Assembly: GCA_032716605.1 (NCBI GenBank)
Contig: CM064519.1
Span: 31,608,199-31,672,198 of the forward strand
Direction: 5' to 3'
Length of the DNA: 64,000 nucleotides
From: Paralithodes platypus
Taxonomy: Eukaryota; Arthropoda; Malacostraca; Decapoda; Lithodidae
The position numbers and the translations under genes are program-made. The notes below the pieces were generated by a model. The model was not told the origin of the DNA. It was given only the letters and a program-made list of their open reading frames with translations, and did not search any database. Positions 45,501 through 55,407 of this stretch are shown piece after piece; within the stretch, counting starts at the first letter, position 1; each line of letters begins with the position of its first letter.

Positions 45501-46059
45501 GACACCGCAAATTACATACTGAAAAGAATTAATGAATAAATTTTGTCCACTGATGGCGGTGGTGATCTCCTGGAGTTGGATCACTCTTGCTTTTTTTTTT
45601 TTTTTTTTTCCCTCAACCTCGGGACTGTAGGCTATTTAGTAGCCTGTGACTTTTGCGAGGCCCTGAGATTATCGATTGAAGCTTCGAGACGTTGGGTACT
45701 TTGTCCCTCTAGATGGTCATTTAATCACGGTTACTGTATATATTTAATTCATTTTTTGAGTTCTTAATCTTTACGCTTTAAATTTTAGAATTACAGGATG
45801 AACAGCTTGGTTGTAATATATGTAATAATATGTGAAATTACCCATTTATTAACTGCCATAAGTTAGTGATATTTGAGATATTGTTTAAACAATAACTATT
45901 AAACCTGATAAAAGTACTTTAACTAAATACTTAGTCAAAATTATTAATGAATAAATGTAGTCCACAGGTGGATGTCCTGGAGTTGGAACCAGACTGGGGA
46001 CGACACACCTCGGTACCTTACTACAGTATACACGTCCCTTCCAAATAAAGATAAGTAAT
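45501..46059. repeat. Diverged direct repeat; otherwise unassigned
   Basis: AATGAATAAATTTTGTCCAC followed by CTCCTGGAGTTGGA near 45530 recurs near 45950 (AATGAATAAATGTAGTCCAC, GTCCTGGAGTTGGA). A T-run of about 18 lies at 45592. Confidence 0.6.
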
Positions 46060-46330
46060 TGTATTTGTATTTACCTAATTGTAGTTTACAGGAGTTGAGC
46101 TAAGCTAGTGTTGTCCCGTCTGTCTACTTTCATCCAATTTGTATTTGAAAATATGGATGTTCTTTGCCCGTACCACCACCTCTTCCAGAGTATTCCATGC
46201 AGAAAAAACCCATCCCCCTTTACGCATTTTGGCTCTAACGTCCTTTGACTTTGGCCCTGTCACACTTTCAACTCTGGGGAAGGCACTCGATACCGGGAGT
46301 TCTACCTTTTGTCTCCCTCACTTGCATAGA
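46060..46330 (-). mobile_element. LINE 3' end relic, minus strand
   Basis: Plus text TACCTAATTGTAGTTTACAG, GAGTTGAGCTAAGCTAGTG and TGTCCCGTCTGTCTACTTT, then TTCCAGAGTATTCCATGCAG, follows the 3' region of a LINE type common in arthropods. On the minus strand it ends with AAATACAAATACAATTA (a 6-bp-unit tail). No intact frame. Confidence 0.6.
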
Positions 46331-46448
46331 AAAAAGAAAAAAATACCGAATCAGTCTCGAGAACAGGACCACGGTAGAAATAATTTAATGGTTGCCTCGT
46401 TATATGGAAACTTATCCAGGCGGTTCATTTGTGACCATCCCCTCGGGC

Positions 46449-46610
46449 ATTAAGGCGGGCTGGCTGGCTTTTTCTAGACCCCCTTCTCCTTCATGTTTAG
46501 CCCAGTTAGTTCAGAAATGTTATAACATTTGGCAATTTTAAAATCTTTAACAGTTTCTTCGAGCAATATTCGGACCTTTCATGCAATTGAGGTCAATTTT
46601 TTATATAATT
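46449..46610. mobile_element. TTAAGGGG MITE family, fragment
   Basis: Starts ATTAAGGCGGGCTGGCTGG and contains CTTCATGTTTAGCCCAGTTA and AGTTTCTTCGAGCAATATTC, as at 13101. It is cut off near 46610, where a tRNA-like unit follows. Confidence 0.65.
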
Positions 46611-46623
46611 AATGTTTTGTCAT

Positions 46624-46695
46624 GCCCCAGCCAGGGTTCGAACCCAGGCCAGTGGTGCAGCACTCTAACACCCAAACCACTAGACCACCGAGGAG
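46624..46695 (-). other. tRNA-like unit (A and B boxes), minus strand
   Basis: Read on minus: GGTGGTCTAGTGG (A box) and GGGTTCGAACCC (B box) about 35 nt apart. The acceptor ends do not pair, so a SINE head or tRNA pseudogene rather than a tRNA gene. Confidence 0.6.
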
Positions 46696-46924
46696 CTTAA
46701 AAGTAGTGGCTTCATTTGGAATTATATTCCATCCACCACCACCCGCTCAGACTAGTGATCCCCATTAAAGTTAAATTTATAAATAAATTTACAAATAAAC
46801 TTAACTAGTGAACTCAATGAAAGTAACTAATACATGTGGTACTAAAGGACTCTGACCTAGGATACTCGCAGCGTAATTCCGAACACTAAGCGCTAGGCTA
46901 TCAAGAGTTATGCCTCATAACGGC

Positions 46925-47005
46925 AGTGAGAGTGAACGATCTACAGGAGTTCAGTGGGAGTTGGAGTCCACCAGGGCTCTGTGTTAAGCCCCTTCCTTGT
47001 TATGG
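46925..47005 (+). pseudogene. RTE-like reverse transcriptase fragment
   Basis: In the frame starting near 46955 the text reads VGVGVHQGSVLSPFLVMVLE then AL, the RT palm segment of the arthropod LINE class whose C-terminus is seen at 4282-4712. Upstream VNDLQEFS lies in another frame, and a stop follows AL. About 25 codons are recognisable. Confidence 0.6.
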
Positions 47006-47104
47006 TTCTGGAGGCACTAGTTTGATGGGGTTCTGGAAAGTTTTTTCCAGTCTAGAGGATAAAATAAATGTACACTGTTCGAAAATTTTAATGACTTATA
47101 ATTT

Positions 47105-47215
47105 TATATTAGTGAGGTTTCCACATGGTGATTTTGATTAGTTTGTCTTTATATTGTCTTTGTCCCAGTTTTGGTTTTAGTTTGAAAGTTTTAAATTTTA
47201 ATAAGTTGGTGAAAT
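47105..47215. repeat. Dispersed local repeat 'GGTTTCCACAT-GCGATTTTG'
   Basis: GTTTCCACATGGTGATTTTG, then AGTTTTGGTT and AAGTTTTAAAT. Related copies lie at 47575-47680, 54190-54290, 54750-54975 and 55180-55270. Unclassified. It tends to sit beside the tRNA-like units. Confidence 0.7.
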
Positions 47216-47273
47216 AGTTTAGGTGCTTGTGTTCTGGGTGTGGTGTCCCGAGTTCGAATCCCGGGAGGACCAT
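47209..47273 (+). other. tRNA-like unit type 1, copy a
   Basis: GTGTTCTGGGTGTGGTGTCC then CGAGTTCGAATCCCGGGAGG. The B box is intact and the A-box side is degraded. Followed by TATGCTTTCATTAGTTTATT, as in the other type 1 copies. Confidence 0.75.
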
Positions 47274-47816
47274 ATGCTTTCATTAGTTTATTAAAGTACA
47301 TTGAGGTTTGTAATTGATTATTATTAAGAACGGGGTGTTGCTTATTACATTGCAAAAAACTGCTAGTTAATTTAAGTTAATTATTGTCCATTGCCAGTCT
47401 CTTTTCATGCAGTCTGTCACTACTGGAATACTATTTGTTTAACGTTAAGGGTCGTTGATATCGTCTGCTATAGAATTTAAGTTATCGTAAATGTTTTAGA
47501 GGTAAATTTGTCTGTCCGGTTATTGTTTTAAACTGAATATCATAATTTTATTTACAAATGTTTATTATACTCAAGCACGGTTTCCACATAGCGATTTTGA
47601 TTATTATTTTTTTTTTTACTGTGTTCGTATAAGTTTTGATTTGTTTATTTTGAAAGTTTTAAATTATATTTAAGGTCCATAATAGATTAGCCACATTGTA
47701 TACTACCTGCCAATATGTCTGTTCTATGTTTATTTTAATTAATATACAGTACTGTCGCCTACCCCAACTTGTTTATTTTATATTTTTATTTACAGTATTT
47801 TTTTAGGGAAATAAGG

Positions 47817-47884
47817 GTGGTGTAATGGCTTAGATGCTTATGTTCTGGGTGTGGTGTCCAGAGTTCGAATTCCGGGAGGGACAT
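47817..47884 (+). other. tRNA-like unit type 1, copy b
   Basis: GGTGGTGTAATGGCTTAGAT (A box), CCAGAGTTCGAATTCCGGG (B box), then the shared CATATGCTTTCATTAATTTA downstream. Confidence 0.78.
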
Positions 47885-48152
47885 ATGCTTTCATTAATTT
47901 ATTAAAGTGCATTGGGGGTTTTTAATGGAAGATTTAAGTTAAGAACGGAGTGTTCCTTAATATTTATGTAGGTAGTAATATTCACCTTATAGGACACTTA
48001 CTACATTGGCTCGGATTTTTATTATTTTACTTAACCAGGGAAATGCGATAGGGCTCACGGATGGTACGGTATTTAAACTTCTAAAAAGAGCCCTTCAAAT
48101 ACTGCGCCAGTGCCATGAAATTTATCAAAATTGGCTGACTCATAGAAAATAG

Positions 48153-48540
48153 AATAGTCAACTGGGGCAAATTAGTCTGATTATTGCGTATTTCCGTGAC
48201 CTGTATTTTTTTTTTAACAAAGATCTTGAGTATTGTGTGTGTAGCTGGTACATTGGGGTATACAATCATAGCATTAAAGAAAATTAAATGCATTGCATAT
48301 ATTTATTATACATTTAATAAAGGTGTCTGAATTCGGACAGGATTTGGGGCAATTTCGGACACCTAGCCTGAATTCGGACATGGATTTAAACTACATTCAC
48401 AGGACTAACCAGTGATCTCCGTATAGATTCAAACCTTTCAGGAGTGAACTCGGACATTTTTGAAAATTTGAAGTCTTATCACACACTCCCTCCTTTGTAC
48501 CCACACCCCATGGGTTAAACAAAATTACCCCAGTGTACGC
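48153..48540. mobile_element. Possible TIR element, ~385 bp
   Basis: AACTGGGGCAAATTAGTCTG near 48156 is weakly mirrored by AAAATTACCCCAGTGTAC near 48523. Internal GAATTCGGACA and GGGGCAATTTCGGACAC words recur. Tentative. Confidence 0.4.
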
Positions 48541-48550
48541 GAAAAACCTT

Positions 48551-48627
48551 CATGCCTGAGCATGGGATTGAACTTGGGTCACCTGGGGTGGGAGGCAGAC
48601 GTTCACCACTACACTACAGAGCCGGAG
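48551..48627 (-). other. tRNA-Gly-like unit, minus strand
   Basis: On minus: TGTAGTGTAGTGG (A box), a GCCTCCCACC anticodon-arm-like segment, and AAGTTCAATCCC (B box). It resembles glycine tRNA in part, but the ends do not form a clean acceptor stem. Pseudogene or SINE head. Confidence 0.6.
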
Positions 48628-48920
48628 TACGTAAGTAAAGCATATTTTCTCAATGTGATATGAAATAGGCTTCTAGTGGTTAAATGGAGCCAGATCTATT
48701 TAGAATGTCTGAAGTTAACCCCATCAGTACCATCTATGGTATGAGCATGTACAGCAGTCCAGTATTAATATTTTGTTTTGTTCGCAGATGTGAAAGGGGG
48801 TCAAAGACATCTACAATGGTTGGAGCTGTTGCGGGATACCCGGTACTGGTGTTGGCAGTCCTCCTCTGATTTTGTTAGGGCATCTCTAGTTGCTAAATTA
48901 TATTTGAATTTACTTAGAAC

Positions 48921-49498
48921 TTAAAGCCTTAATTTATATATATATATATATATATATACTTTTTTTAATACAGTATTCAAATCTTGCACTTTTGATATTA
49001 TTTATCAATTTCAAAATTAAATTGGGCTAAACGCTACTAGTCACGATTATTAAAGTAAAAAATCATTTAGAGGTAAACATTAAATGTCATTCATTAACCC
49101 TTTCAGACTCCTATGACGCAGAGGTTGCCAGATTAGCAATAAGAATGTTATCTCGCTCTTATAATTACCTCTCCAAAATTAGTTTTCTGCCCACAGCTAT
49201 CTCAAAGACAACTGCAGAGGTTGAAGTAACTAAACTAAAGGTTTCTAAATACCCCTGATGGTAACAAAGGCTTTAAAGTATCCCTAATAGGCTCAAAATT
49301 GCGTCATATGTCGGAGAGGGTTAAAGCCTTAATTTATAGTTAATTTGTTTAATAGTGTTCAAATCGTGCACTTTTGATATTATTTACCAATTTCAAAATT
49401 AAAATGGGCTAAATGCTACTAGTCACGATTATTAAAGTAAAAAATCATTTAGAGGTAAACATTAAATATCATTCATTAAGCAGATTATAGACCTCTGA
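48921..49498. repeat. ~173-bp tandem duplication with a MITE at the junction
   Basis: The left copy (48921-49097) and right copy (49322-49497) share AAAGCCTTAATTTATA, AATTTCAAAATTAAA, GCTACTAGTCACGATTATTA and AAAAATCATTTAGAGGTAAA, ending CATTCATTAA. The MITE at 49094-49324 sits exactly between them. Confidence 0.9.
49094..49324. mobile_element. Second TTAA-bounded MITE family, copy 2 (inverted)
   Basis: Starts TTAACCCTTTCAGACTCC and ends ATATGTCGGAGAGGGTTAA. It is inverse to 13474-13708, with most of the interior matching. Confidence 0.9.
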
Positions 49499-50035
49499 TT
49501 ATACCACCACCAAATACATAATCACTTGCAAATTTTCCTAACCGTACTCGGGACTGTTCGGCCAATCTGGGAAAGTACAAGAACACAAACCAGCCAGACT
49601 ACAACCCTTCATAAAAGATAAGTACTGTAGTCCTACAGAAAGTTATTGTATGTTTTAACCCTGGAGGATACAAGCCTCTGCATTTTGTGGAAGATTACAG
49701 AAACCATATTCCGCCAATTTCCAAATTAGTGTTGAGAGGCGACTCTAGGGTTTGCCAGAAAGAAAAAAAAATCTATAATTACTGCCCCCTGCAATCTCTG
49801 CTATCAGTACACTGGCTCTGTCCTTGAGCAGTGACTGTCCCTGGTGTATACAGACTGAACCATGTTATCATGGAGGTAAAGTTATTCTTGGAGTGGCCAT
49901 GGCTCTAGTATAAACTCTCCCAATTCCGAAAAGTTGTCTTTGAAGATTCCATTGACGGCCTTGTTTAATGCAAAGTGAAACTGACGCGGAATTTTGTAAT
50001 GGTCAAACATTTAATGCAGTGTAAAATTCTTGTAC
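49499..50035. other. No gene supported
   Basis: Unique-looking sequence. The phrase GTACTCGGGACTGTTCGGCC near 49553 resembles part of 52940-52980. Confidence 0.35.
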
Positions 50036-50226
50036 AGTATGTATATACTCAGGCACATACCCCAGTGCTGGGGTGGTCGACAAGAGACCGAGCCTGAACA
50101 GAAACATTTAGTTATATTCTCAAGGTCAGGGAGCACTTTAGCGTTCCCTCGCCCCTTTCTGTCTCTAGTAGAATTATACAAGGGGAGGAGGATTCCTAGC
50201 CCCCTGCCCTATAAGTTTTGGATAAG
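50036..50226 (+). mobile_element. Dispersed repeat 'GAGGCACATACCCC', copy 2
   Basis: ATATACTCAGGCACATACCC, GGTGGTCGACAAGAGACCG, TAGCGTTCCCTCGCCCCTTT and CCTAGCCCCCTGCCCTA match 45298-45500 in order. Confidence 0.75.
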
Positions 50227-50306
50227 ACTCGTTTAATAAGAAGCTTGGTGTGGGAAGGAGTTCTGTTCTCTGGCAGCATGTATGTTTTTTTTTTTGGAGA
50301 TTACGG

Positions 50307-50376
50307 CCTTGATGTTGTAATAGTTAGGGTTTAAAATCTGTGTGGTAACCCAGGTTCTAATCCCGGTGGATCACAT
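50307..50376 (+). other. tRNA-like unit type 2, copy a
   Basis: CTTGATGTTGTAATAGTTAG (A side), ACCCAGGTTCTAATCCCGGT (B box with one change) and GGATCACATGC. Confidence 0.72.
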
Positions 50377-50487
50377 GCTGGCTTTCATTTATTTCAATGG
50401 GAGGAGTTTGGTGTTGGAGTGAAATTAATAAAAATAAATTATATATTGGGACAGGAAGAGGATAATTAAAACTAGTGTACCTCAATT

Positions 50488-50550
50488 TGGTGTAATGATT
50501 TGGATGCTTATGTTGGTGTGCTGTCTCGAGGTTGAATCTCGGGAGGACCA
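50488..50550 (+). other. tRNA-like unit type 1, copy c
   Basis: TGGTGTAATGATTTGGATGC, then TCTCGAGGTTGAATCTCGGG. Downstream CATATGCATTCATTAGTTTA. Confidence 0.72.
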
Positions 50551-50659
50551 TATGCATTCATTAGTTTATTAAAGTACATTGGGGTGTAATGGATTATTAA
50601 GGTTAAGAACGGGATGATATTTATTTACTGTATAGGCTAAACAGTGTAATGCCAATACC

Positions 50660-51280
50660 ACTCCCAGGTCAACCCCAGCTCCTAAACTAACCCAAACTAA
50701 CATTACTAACTAAACCAAAAATGCACATAAACTGACCTACTCTACTTCTGTACGGTCAAAATCAATAGTTCAACTATAAACTTGCTCATAAACGGTTTCT
50801 AGTAGCGTTTGACTAGGCTAGTACTATTTATATCGCAGCATTGAGTTAATGTATCTGAGTTTAGCACAAATCCTAGTCTTTAGAGCTGATCGTAATTGAA
50901 TAACTTGGCATCTATTTCCTCTATTCTTAATGTAAAAATGATACTGCCATGTGTCTGCGTATTTTCGCCGGGTTCCCAAATTCACAACATGGCTACAAAA
51001 TCTTATCTCGACTTTATAGCTTAATGCATAAATGTGCGGAATTTCGGTGTGAGTATCTTAGGTTCGAGTCCTTGGAGTGCCACATGTATTTGTTGATTGA
51101 GTTTAGAAGTAAAGTTGGTCGTTGAAAAAATATGATTAGACTACTAATCAAAATAGTGAGATGGCAATTAACCATGAGCTGGAATTAAAGGCTCTACATA
51201 CATGCGAACTATTGGTTTTGGCTGAACCAACGGCACTAAACTTGTAAAAGTGATGAGTTGACCGGGAGTGGAGTTGATCA
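50660..51280. repeat. Old duplicated segment containing type 3 unit, copy 1
   Basis: In order: CCCAGCTCCTAA, TCAAAAT, GCTCATAAAC, the type 3 tRNA-like unit, and TTGGCTG-ACCAAC, ending GAGTTGACCGGGAGTG. The same order occurs at about 54370-55085, roughly 3.7 kb away. Confidence 0.7.
51009..51084 (+). other. tRNA-like unit type 3, copy a
   Basis: ATAGCTTAATGCATAAATGT, GGAATTTCGGTGTGAGTATC, TTAGGTTCGAGTCCTTGGAG: a B box with a degenerate A box. Confidence 0.72.
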
Positions 51281-51330
51281 TAATTGTTTAAAAATCTGTG
51301 ATAACCCAAGTTCGAATCCCGGTGGATCAC
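51280..51330 (+). other. tRNA-like unit type 2, copy b
   Basis: AAAAATCTGTG, then AACCCAAGTTCGAATCCCGG and TGGATCACATG. The A-box side is lost. Confidence 0.7.
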
Positions 51331-51734
51331 ATGTATGCTTTCATTAATTTAATTGGAAGCGTTTGGTGTTGTGGTGAAATTGATAAAATATTAGTACATG
51401 GAGTTTTGTAATTGATTATTAATGTTAAGAACGGGGTGTTACTTATGTAATGTAGTTTATATTATCTGGATTTATATTTAGCTGAAGGCCTATGTAAAGA
51501 TTAAAACTATTGTATAATGGTTAACCGGAGTAGCTCTAAACAGCCCCACAAATCATGCTACCCGTGAACAGCCCTCTTGACAGATTTCGCTCTCACAGCT
51601 AACTTAGGTTGTTTAGTAAATACTTGTCCATTATAGAATGTGATTATGGTACCGAAGTGATGCAGAGTTATTGTAAAATTCCCTATAAAATTTAATCCTA
51701 ATAACTCCTCTAACTTTTAAGCTGTTCTGTGTTG

Positions 51735-51801
51735 GAGGTGTAATGGTTTAGATGCTTATGTTCTGGGTGTGGTGTCCTGAGTTCGAATCCTGGGAGGACT
51801 A
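51735..51801 (+). other. tRNA-like unit type 1, copy d
   Basis: GGAGGTGTAATGGTTTAGAT, then CCTGAGTTCGAATCCTGGGA. Best preserved of type 1. The ends do not pair as an acceptor stem. Confidence 0.78.
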
Positions 51802-51959
51802 TTATGCTTTCATTATTTTATTAAAGTACATTGGGATTTGTAATTGATTTAGTGTTGGGAATGGGGTGTTATACTTAAACTGAAATAGTGGAAATGCTAA
51901 TTTTATAAAAGTAATTTAGATCTTGTCTATATATTTTTGCACAATCTCTTAATGTATTT

Positions 51960-52095
51960 ACAGTATATACTGAGGCACATACCCCATTGATGTGGGTGGC
52001 CGACAAGAGACAGAGCCCGAAGATAATCCACATTTAAAGTTCCTATTCTCAGGGTATTGTTTCGCATTCCCTCTCCCGTTTGTCATTATAATCAG
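51960..52095 (+). mobile_element. Dispersed repeat 'GAGGCACATACCCC', copies 3 and 4
   Basis: TATACTGAGGCACATACCCC, GTGGCCGACAAGAGACAG and TCGCATTCCCTCTCCCG. A shorter piece (TGGGTCACATACCCC, GGGGGTGGTCGACTAGAC) lies at 52430-52490. Confidence 0.7.
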
Positions 52096-52179
52096 ATTTA
52101 TCGCTACTAAACCAATTTGCGATAGATTGTAGTTTTGTATAATTTATTAGATGCATATTAAGTATTCTATATTTAATTT

Positions 52180-52400
52180 GGTTGTTGTTGTTCCTCAGGC
52201 TGCCTGGCCGAACAGCCCCAAGGCCCCGAGCAAGGCCAAGGCCATAACAGAGCGCCCCCACAGAACCCTCCCTGCCTACCACAATAAAGCCTGGCTGACC
52301 GAAGCCACTCCATTGCGGGGAGCTGAGGAGGGTGCGGAAACGTCCGGGAAACCAAAGCTCCACCTAGTGCCCTGTGCCCCTCAGCAATTAGAAGAGAAAC
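52180..52400 (-). mobile_element. GC-rich retroposon end with (AAC)n tail, copy 2
   Basis: Nearly identical to 44151-44400, with a 6-bp duplication (AAGGCC) and a shorter tail of four GTT units on plus. Confidence 0.78.
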
Positions 52401-52886
52401 TTGGTTGGTTGATATAACTCTTTTCTATTTTATCTATATACTGGGTCACATACCCCGTAGCCTGGGGGTGGTCGACTAGACAAGTTACATTTTTTGTATA
52501 TGCTACTTAAAAATTGCAATTAATTTTACAGATTTGAAGTGAATTACAAATGCAAAATCCACTTTTTTCTATTTACCAACTCTGACTGAACCCATTTCCT
52601 TAACAGGTGGTGCGGCCTACACTAACCAACTGGACTGCACTGATGATCCCCTCCCCTGCTGCCCTCTCGGATGGATCTCTTCCAGGGAGTCTAACTAAAG
52701 CGGAGTCTTTTCTTTTTGTCCATTTTATTCACAAAGATGAAATTGTGGTTTATAGTTATATTTATTTAGGTGATATGGCCAAAACAATGCTATTTTATAA
52801 TTTTCTTGCATTCCTTCTCATACTCATTAAAGTCTTCAAACAGAATTGCTCCGGTTTGACACCCTGATCTCTTCTACCCCTGGTTC

Positions 52887-52978
52887 CTTCGGGGGCCGAG
52901 CATCTGTAGCGGCTTTGGTTTACCGGACTTGGGACCGAGCATCTGGGGTGGCTTTGGTTTACCGGACTCGGGACTGTT
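52887..52978. repeat. ~39-bp tandem duplication
   Basis: CCGAGCATCTGTAGCGGCTT then TGGTTTACCGGACTTGGGA is followed directly by a second copy with GGGGTGG in place of GTAGCGG. Confidence 0.9.
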
Positions 52979-53115
52979 TGGGGGAACTACAACAATCGGA
53001 CCACACTCCTTCAGTAAAGATAAGTAGACCTTTAGTACGGTGGCGTTAATAAGTCATGTTCCAGCTGTCATTAAGTTTGGCTTGCTCTGTGCTGTATAAA
53101 TGTCGGTCAGATGTC

Positions 53116-53345
53116 CTTCAGGGGAGGTTTTTATCGATCTATATCTATATATTTTATATTTTAGTTCCCTCAAGACTTCAATCAAGCTTAGAAATTATCA
53201 GACGCCTCGTAGAGATATACTTGTACATTTTTCGGTAGAAGAATGTCCTGGCCGAAGGCCACTTCCTAAAATTCAGGCTCGCTATTGCTTGCCAGGAAAA
53301 AATACACATAAGGCAGTCATAACATTGCCGAAGTAATGGGGCGAA
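53116..53345. mobile_element. TTAAGGGG MITE family, fragment
   Basis: CAGGGGAGGTTTTTATCG, TTTTTCGGTAGAAGAATGTC, CTGGCCGAAGGCC, CTCGCTATTGCTTGCCAGG and AATGGGGCGAATGTCTT. The same order as 23709-24043, but the ends are degraded. Confidence 0.7.
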
Positions 53346-53395
53346 TGTCTTGGATCAAAACTATGTACTGTATGTATTATTGTATTATGTTAACT

Positions 53396-53456
53396 GTTGG
53401 TTTAGATGCTTATGTTCTGGGTGTGGTGTCCCGAGTTTGAATCCCGGGAGGACCAT
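53396..53456 (+). other. tRNA-like unit type 1, copy e
   Basis: TTGGTTTAGATGCTTATGTT, then CCCGAGTTTGAATCCCGGGA. Downstream CATATGCTTTCATTAGTTTA. Confidence 0.75.
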
Positions 53457-53973
53457 ATGCTTTCATTAGTTTATTAAAGTACATTGGGGCTTGTAATGAA
53501 TAATGTTAAGAACGGGGTGTTATACCTAAATGGCACCAGAAGTCTAGAAATTTATAAAAAACAAAATTGGGTCAAAGATCTTAAATTAAACCTGTGGATA
53601 AGTTTGAGGTTTTCATAGTTTAATTTCAGATAAATTTAAATGCCTTTTTCTATAGATTTTTAGTTGTCGTTTAGATATGATTTAATTTTAACGAGTTGGT
53701 TACATAAATTTGACAGTATCTATTTCGATGTGTAGAAATGATTTAATTTTAATTAGTTTATATAAATTTGAACAGTAACTTGTTTTAATTTTAAATTGCC
53801 AAATTAATGGAACTTTTCAATCCAAAATGAAATGGGGCAAAACCAAAGTGAGAAATGGGTAGGAACTGGATACCTAGAAATGTTGTGCGGTTACTGGCAA
53901 TTTTTGTTTAGCTCTTGTGATTTTCTTTATGCCATTATATTCATTTAGATTAATATTCAGATCAAATCCACTA

Positions 53974-54045
53974 GCCTTGATGGTGTAACGGTTAGTGTTT
54001 AAAATCTATGTGGTAACCCAGGTTCGAATCCCGGTGGATCACATG
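53974..54045 (+). other. tRNA-like unit type 2, copy c
   Basis: TTGATGGTGTAACGGTTAGT (A box), then CCCAGGTTCGAATCCCGGTG (B box) and GATCACATGC. Best preserved of type 2. An upstream ATCCAC could pair with GTGGAT, but it is too far from the D arm for a normal tRNA. Confidence 0.78.
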
Positions 54046-54795
54046 CTTGATTTCATTAATTTCATTGGGAGATTTGGTGTTGGAGTGAAAACATTAAAAA
54101 TTGAATATATAAATTAATGTTAATATATACAGTATAGCAGATTTTGTTTCACCATAATTCTAAATTGGATTGTTATTTATAAATGATTTTACTTAAGCGT
54201 TGTTTCCAAAGCGATTTTGATTAGTTTTGTCTTTTTACTGTGTTCGTAAGTTTTGGTTTGTTTATTTTGCAAGTTTTAAATTATAATTAATCTATTTGCA
54301 TAAACTCACGAGCATTTGTTAGTATCTATACCTTCTAATCATTTGATTAATTTATTAGGGTACCATTAATTCCAACCTCGGTCAGTTTAATCCCAGCTCC
54401 TAACACAAACTAACATACCTAATCTAACCATAATCTAACTTTAGTCTATCCCATCTAATCTAACTTACGGTATCTAATCTAATCTAATTTATCTTATCTA
54501 ACTTATCTAATCTAACTTATGTAATCCAACCCATCTAATATAACCCTGGTGTACAGTCAAAATAAATGGATAATGTAAAAGATAGCTCATAAACTTAAAT
54601 GATGATCGGTTTTCCTTGCCAGAGAAATTTCAAATAGCTTCGGACTAGTGCAATTTTGATAACGTATGTTGCAATATAAAGTTATTGCCTATTTTAAAGT
54701 TTATATCAATCTGCCTTTAGAATACTATTTTATTTAGAAGAATTAATTGGCTAAAGTGTGCTTTCCACACGGTGATTTTGATTAAGTTCTTTTGT

Positions 54796-54870
54796 CTTGA
54801 TAACGTAATGTATAAATGCGCGGAATTTCGGTGTGAGTATCCTTGGTTCGAGTCCTTGGAGTGACGCATG
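54796..54870 (+). other. tRNA-like unit type 3, copy b
   Basis: TGATAACGTAATGTATAAAT, GGAATTTCGGTGTGAGTATC, CTTGGTTCGAGTCCTTGGAG. Close to copy a at 51009. Confidence 0.75.
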
Positions 54871-55179
54871 TATTTGTTGATTTCATTGAATTTAGAAGTA
54901 AAGTTGGTTGAAGAAAATATTAATTTATATTAGTTTTCTCTTTTTGCGTATTTTGCAAGTTTTAAAATATATTTTTCACAATTTATGGCTACTAAAGAAC
55001 TGATTCTTTTGGCTGTACCAACTGTAATTTAATTTTCTTAACTAATCGTGTGCTGAGTTGACCGGGAGTGAAATTGATACACCTTGTCGTTATCATAAAT
55101 GGAGTTTAACTTGCCCATGTAGTAATGTATGCCCTATGTGGTGGATTGTGTTCTTTGATTTAAATTGTTTTACTTAAGC

Positions 55180-55270
55180 GTAGTTTCCACATAGCGATTT
55201 TGATTAATTTTGTCTTTTTACGGTGTTAGTGTAAGTTTTGGTTTATTTATTTTGCAAGTTTTAAATTATA
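55180..55270. repeat. Dispersed local repeat 'GGTTTCCACAT-GCGATTTTG', last copy
   Basis: TAGTTTCCACATAGCGATTT, GTGTAAGTTTTGGTTT and TTTTGCAAGTTTTAAATTAT. Compare 47575 and 54190. Confidence 0.7.
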
Positions 55271-55407
55271 ACTTTATAGTTTGTCCAAAGGTATCCTAGT
55301 CTGCCTACATTTATGATGTAATATTTTCTTTAGGAATTTGTAAATGTTGAGTATTTATTGCGGCAAACATTAAACGATTTTATTTAGCTAAAGGCCTCGC
55401 ATGTGAA

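Larger units (their letters stand above)
53970..55085. repeat. Old duplicated segment with type 2 and type 3 units, copy 2
   Basis: Carries type 2 (53974) and type 3 (54796) units in the same order as 50307 and 51009, with shared linkers (CCCAGCTCCTAA, GCTCATAAAC, GAGTTGACCGGGAGTG). It also holds a TCTAATCTAAC-rich stretch at 54420-54540. Confidence 0.65.

Noticed and set aside
46926..47141. 71-codon ORF read as a gene
   Set aside because: The informative frame is the neighbouring one, which reads as an RT palm fragment. The ORF itself is its shadow.
47209..54870. True tRNA genes
   Set aside because: B boxes are good, but the 5' and 3' ends do not form 7-bp acceptor stems and the anticodon arms are weak. 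SINE-head or tRNA-like is the safer reading.
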